From: Gammaproteobacteria bacterium
GTDB taxonomy: Bacteria; Pseudomonadota; Gammaproteobacteria; Steroidobacterales; SZUA-146
NCBI GenBank assembly: GCA_013002925.1
Contig: JABDLQ010000142.1
Location: 1 to 8,017, forward strand
Reading direction: 5' to 3'
Length of the DNA stretch: 8,017 nt
Position numbers and translations under genes: made by a program. Positions within the stretch are counted from its first letter, which is position 1. Each line of letters begins with the position of its first letter. The notes under the pieces are model-generated. The model made no database searches, was not told where the DNA came from, and saw nothing but the letters and a program-made list of their open reading frames with translations. Shown here one piece after another: positions 6,054 to 8,017 of this stretch.

Positions 6054-7357
6054 TACCTACGCCACGGACCCTGTGGATTCTTGCCATCACTTTATTGCTC
6101 GGGTTGATCACACCCTGGCGTGTGAATTTGATCTGGTACTGGGGTGCCCTCACAAGCCTGGTGTCGATTGTCATTGCCTTTGATCTGATCGCTGCCATGT
6201 TACGGCGTCACCACCTCCGGGTAGTCCGCCGCTGTAAAGACACACTGTCGCTGGGCGTATGGACGCAGGTTGAACTGAGGATAGAAAATCACAGCGATTC
6301 TGCAGAGAAAATTGATCTGGTCGATCATTTTCCGGAAACTTTTGCCGGTGAGTCCGAGCCGCTCCGGTTACAGATCAAAGCGCACGGTCATCATCGCATG
6401 ACCTACCGAATAAAACCTGCGGCCAGGGGGCGCCATGACTTCGGTCATGTTCAGGTTCACCGCTATTCGCCCTGGTCATTGTGGACGCGCAATTTGTTCC
6501 TGGGCGAAGCACTGGAGGTCCGGGTATTTCCCAATTTTTCAGCGGTCACCAAATATGCATTGCGCGGTGTCGACTCGATGCAGTCCGTTGTCGGCGGTCA
6601 TATACGGCAGCGGCGCGGCGAAGGCCTGGATTTTCATCAGTTAAGAGAATATCGCGTAGGCGACACGTTTCGTCAGATCGACTGGAAAGCGACAGCACGC
6701 TCACAAAAACTTATTTCAAAGGAATTTCAGGAAGAACGTGACCAGCATGTGATATTCCTGATCGACAATGGCCACCGAATGCTCGCACGGGATGGTGAAC
6801 TCAGTCATTTTGATCACGTATTGAATACCGTGCTGCTACTTGGCTATGTGGCACTACGCCAGGGAGATGCGGTCGGTTACATGACCTGCGAGCCTGACCC
6901 GCGCTGGATGAAACCCCGCAAAGGCCGCTCAACCATCAATGTCCTCAGTCGTAAGCTATACGATCTGCAGCCGCTGCCACAGGCAATCGATTATCTGCGT
7001 GCGGCCACGGAATTGAGCAAACGGCAAAAACGCCGGGCGCTGATCATCTTGGTTACCAATATCCGTGACGAGGACACCGAAGAAATTCACGTCGCTCTCG
7101 ATTTGCTTCGCCAACGCCACCTGGTCGTCGTTGCCAGCCTCGTCGAAGACATCATTGCGCGCACCGTGGACAAACCAGTCAGCACCTTTGCGGATGCCCT
7201 GGATTACACCTCGACACATAACTATCTGGCCGACAGAAAATCAATTCATCAGGCGCTCCACAAACGCGGCGTATTCGTGCACGACACCGACTGCACCGCC
7301 CTGCCCGGAGTACTGACTGACCAGTACTACGCCATTAAACGAGCCGGGATGCTGTAA
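6050..7357 (+). CDS. DUF58 domain-containing (vWA-like) membrane-anchored protein
   Basis: This encodes a 435-residue protein. Two N-terminal membrane helices (about 6-22 and 27-50) form a hairpin that leaves the rest on the same side as MoxR. Residues about 52-165 look beta-rich. The DUF58 signature follows: GEGLDFHQLREYRVGD (190-205), then FRQIDWKATARSQKLISKEF (207-226), leading into a vWA-like fold beginning VIFLIDNGHRM (234-244). The usual MIDAS Asp-x-Ser-x-Ser reads D239-N-G-H-R243 here, and the later strand ends VTNIRDED (335-342) where an Asp is common, so metal binding is doubtful. The start is GTG, overlapping the MoxR stop (GTGA, 4 nt); GAGG lies 10 nt upstream. As the last gene of the block and MoxR's standard partner, it probably links the ATPase to membrane components. 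No vWA-TPR or BatD gene follows it. Confidence 0.95.
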   Translation: MIPTPRTLWILAITLLLGLITPWRVNLIWYWGALTSLVSIVIAFDLIAAMLRRHHLRVVRRCKDTLSLGVWTQVELRIENHSDSAEKIDLVDHFPETFAGESEPLRLQIKAHGHHRMTYRIKPAARGRHDFGHVQVHRYSPWSLWTRNLFLGEALEVRVFPNFSAVTKYALRGVDSMQSVVGGHIRQRRGEGLDFHQLREYRVGDTFRQIDWKATARSQKLISKEFQEERDQHVIFLIDNGHRMLARDGELSHFDHVLNTVLLLGYVALRQGDAVGYMTCEPDPRWMKPRKGRSTINVLSRKLYDLQPLPQAIDYLRAATELSKRQKRRALIILVTNIRDEDTEEIHVALDLLRQRHLVVVASLVEDIIARTVDKPVSTFADALDYTSTHNYLADRKSIHQALHKRGVFVHDTDCTALPGVLTDQYYAIKRAGML

Positions 7358-7518
7358 ACACAAAAAATTTACGGGCATCGATGTGGGGTATTCTTCAGGA
7401 TCGCTTGTCTGCTTGCGCCACAAAAAGCGCACCTCCTGCATTGCCACTGTGCCTTGCAAGCCCTAAGCACAAAGCAAGCACTCAGCCACCGGCCTGTTTC
7501 CGGACACTGCTGCTCAGG

Positions 7519-7550
7519 TTGACTTTCTGCCCATCGGTTTTCCGTATATA
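7519..7550 (+). promoter_or_regulatory. Weak candidate sigma-70 promoter for the MarC-family gene
   Basis: TTGACT (7519-7524) matches the -35 consensus at five of six positions, and TATATA (7545-7550) matches the -10 consensus at five of six. The 20-nt spacing is longer than the preferred 17, and the alternative -10 TATAGT (7547-7552) would be 22 nt away. The position, about 55 nt before the GTG start, is suitable. Confidence 0.25.
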
Positions 7551-7597
7551 GTCTGCACAGTCTTGATGGACCAGTGTCCTGACGAGAGTGCCTGAAC

Positions 7598-7603
7598 GGA
7601 GAG
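7598..7603 (+). promoter_or_regulatory. Shine-Dalgarno sequence fixing the GTG start at 7608
   Basis: GGAGAG lies 4 nt before the GTG at 7608 (6 nt counted from the GGAG core). An in-frame TGA at 7593-7595 leaves no other start upstream, so this site and the GTG define the N-terminus of the MarC-family protein. Confidence 0.7.
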
Positions 7604-7607
7604 TTTC

Positions 7608-8017
7608 GTGACACTAGCATCCGCAATCGTATTATTATTTCTGGTTATTGATCCGTTTGGCAACGTACCGTTTTTTGTTGCGGCCCTAAAAGATGTCGAC
7701 CCGTCGCGGCGCCGATTTGTCATTATTCGCGAACTGTTGATTGCATATGTTGTGATGGTGGCCTTTTTGTTTGTCGGCGAACCACTGCTCAAGGTGCTGG
7801 GGATTTCGGGCCCGGCACTGACGATTGCAGGCGGAGTAATACTGTTTCTGATCGCATTGCGCATGGTGTTTCCTATGCGTGGAAAATCAGCTCAGGAAGA
7901 CATTGAAGGTGAGCCATTTATCGTACCCCTGGCGATTCCCTATGTCGCAGGACCGTCTGTCCTTGCTGTGGAACTGTTGCTAATGAGTGATGAGCCGGCA
8001 CGCTGGCCCGTCTGGCT
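7608..8017 (+). CDS. yhgN: MarC/YhgN-family integral membrane protein (3' truncated)
   Basis: The frame runs from a GTG start off the right edge, giving 136 full codons. Members of this family are usually about 200 residues, so roughly a third is missing. The family signature is clear: VIDPFGNVPFF (13-23), RRRFVIIRELLIA (34-46), ISGPALTIAGGVILFLIALRM (66-86) and GEPFIVPLAIPYVAGPSVLA (101-120). Hydrophobic segments lie at about 3-24, 38-57 and 70-88, with another starting at about 104. The pattern is closer to Escherichia coli YhgN than to MarC itself, especially RRRxxxxRELLIA and the GEPFIVPLAIP motif, but the symbol is by resemblance. The family's transport role is poorly defined; the early link of MarC to antibiotic resistance was not upheld. 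It has its own ribosome-binding site and a 250-nt leader, so it is probably a separate transcription unit. Confidence 0.95.
   Translation, partial: MTLASAIVLLFLVIDPFGNVPFFVAALKDVDPSRRRFVIIRELLIAYVVMVAFLFVGEPLLKVLGISGPALTIAGGVILFLIALRMVFPMRGKSAQEDIEGEPFIVPLAIPYVAGPSVLAVELLLMSDEPARWPVW

Larger units (their letters stand above)
7358..7607 (+). other. 250-nt intergenic region between the DUF58 and MarC genes
   Basis: No convincing gene lies here. No strong rho-independent terminator follows the operon: the only structure at the stop codon is a 5-bp AT-rich stem (GTAAA 7354-7358 with TTTAC 7368-7372). A larger imperfect hairpin at 7449-7481 pairs GTGCCTTGC with GCAAGCAC through one bulge across a 16-nt loop, but no T-run follows it. 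The GC-poor stretch at 7517-7553 could be the promoter region of the MarC gene. Confidence 0.6.

Noticed and set aside
566..7357. Possible defence or phage-derived island
   Set aside because: There is no integrase, transposase, toxin-antitoxin pair, nuclease or att-like repeat, and composition looks even across the block. The families are ordinary chromosomal ones.
28..7383. CATCGATG palindrome present near both ends of the window (28-35 and 7376-7383)
   Set aside because: An 8-bp match at two sites, one within a coding region, is expected by chance and shows no flanking similarity.
7381..7551. Small open frame of 56 codons in the gap before the MarC gene
   Set aside because: It has no Shine-Dalgarno sequence, its Cys/Pro/Ser-rich composition is typical of chance frames, and it overlaps the candidate promoter.
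7369..7864. Minus-strand open frames across the gap and the MarC gene
   Set aside because: The plus strand encodes a clear MarC/YhgN protein here, and the reverse frames show no recognisable domain or plausible start context.

Overview
The window looks like chromosomal DNA from a Gram-negative bacterium, most likely a non-enteric gammaproteobacterium. The evidence is an outer-membrane beta-barrel C-terminus, dense overlapping genes, mixed and moderately GC-rich codon use, and a MarC protein of the YhgN type. The species cannot be named from this sequence. All supported genes are on the + strand. I see no tRNA, rRNA, CRISPR array, insertion sequence, integrase or phage gene.

Layout: (1) Positions 2-484 hold the 3' end of a gene for a large outer-membrane protein, probably of the DUF5916 family. 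(2) After an 81-nt gap, positions 566-7357 hold six genes that all overlap their neighbours by 1 to 11 nt: RDD-family membrane protein, SpoIIM/DUF95-like membrane protein, membrane protein with a C-terminal DUF4129-like domain, DUF4350 protein, MoxR-type AAA+ ATPase, and DUF58 protein. (3) A 250-nt gap (7358-7607) has a weak candidate promoter. (4) From the GTG at 7608 to the window edge runs the first part of a MarC/YhgN-family membrane protein.

The six-gene block is the notable part. MoxR ATPases and DUF58 (von Willebrand A-like) proteins are a known chaperone-like pair. Here they sit at the end of an operon with four membrane-anchored partners: RDD, SpoIIM-like, DUF4129 and DUF4350. The tight overlaps suggest coordinated, translationally coupled production of one inner-membrane complex. 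A reasonable inference is that MoxR ATP hydrolysis, passed through DUF58, remodels or matures a membrane or envelope client. The sequence does not identify that client. This layout differs from the classical MoxR-DUF58-BatA/BatB/BatD operon, because no vWA-TPR (Bat) gene follows DUF58.

Details worth attention are a degenerate metal-binding motif in the DUF58 protein, an internal signal-peptide-like segment with an Ala-Leu-Ala cleavage motif in the DUF4129 protein, and a 15-bp in-frame tandem repeat in the DUF4350 protein.
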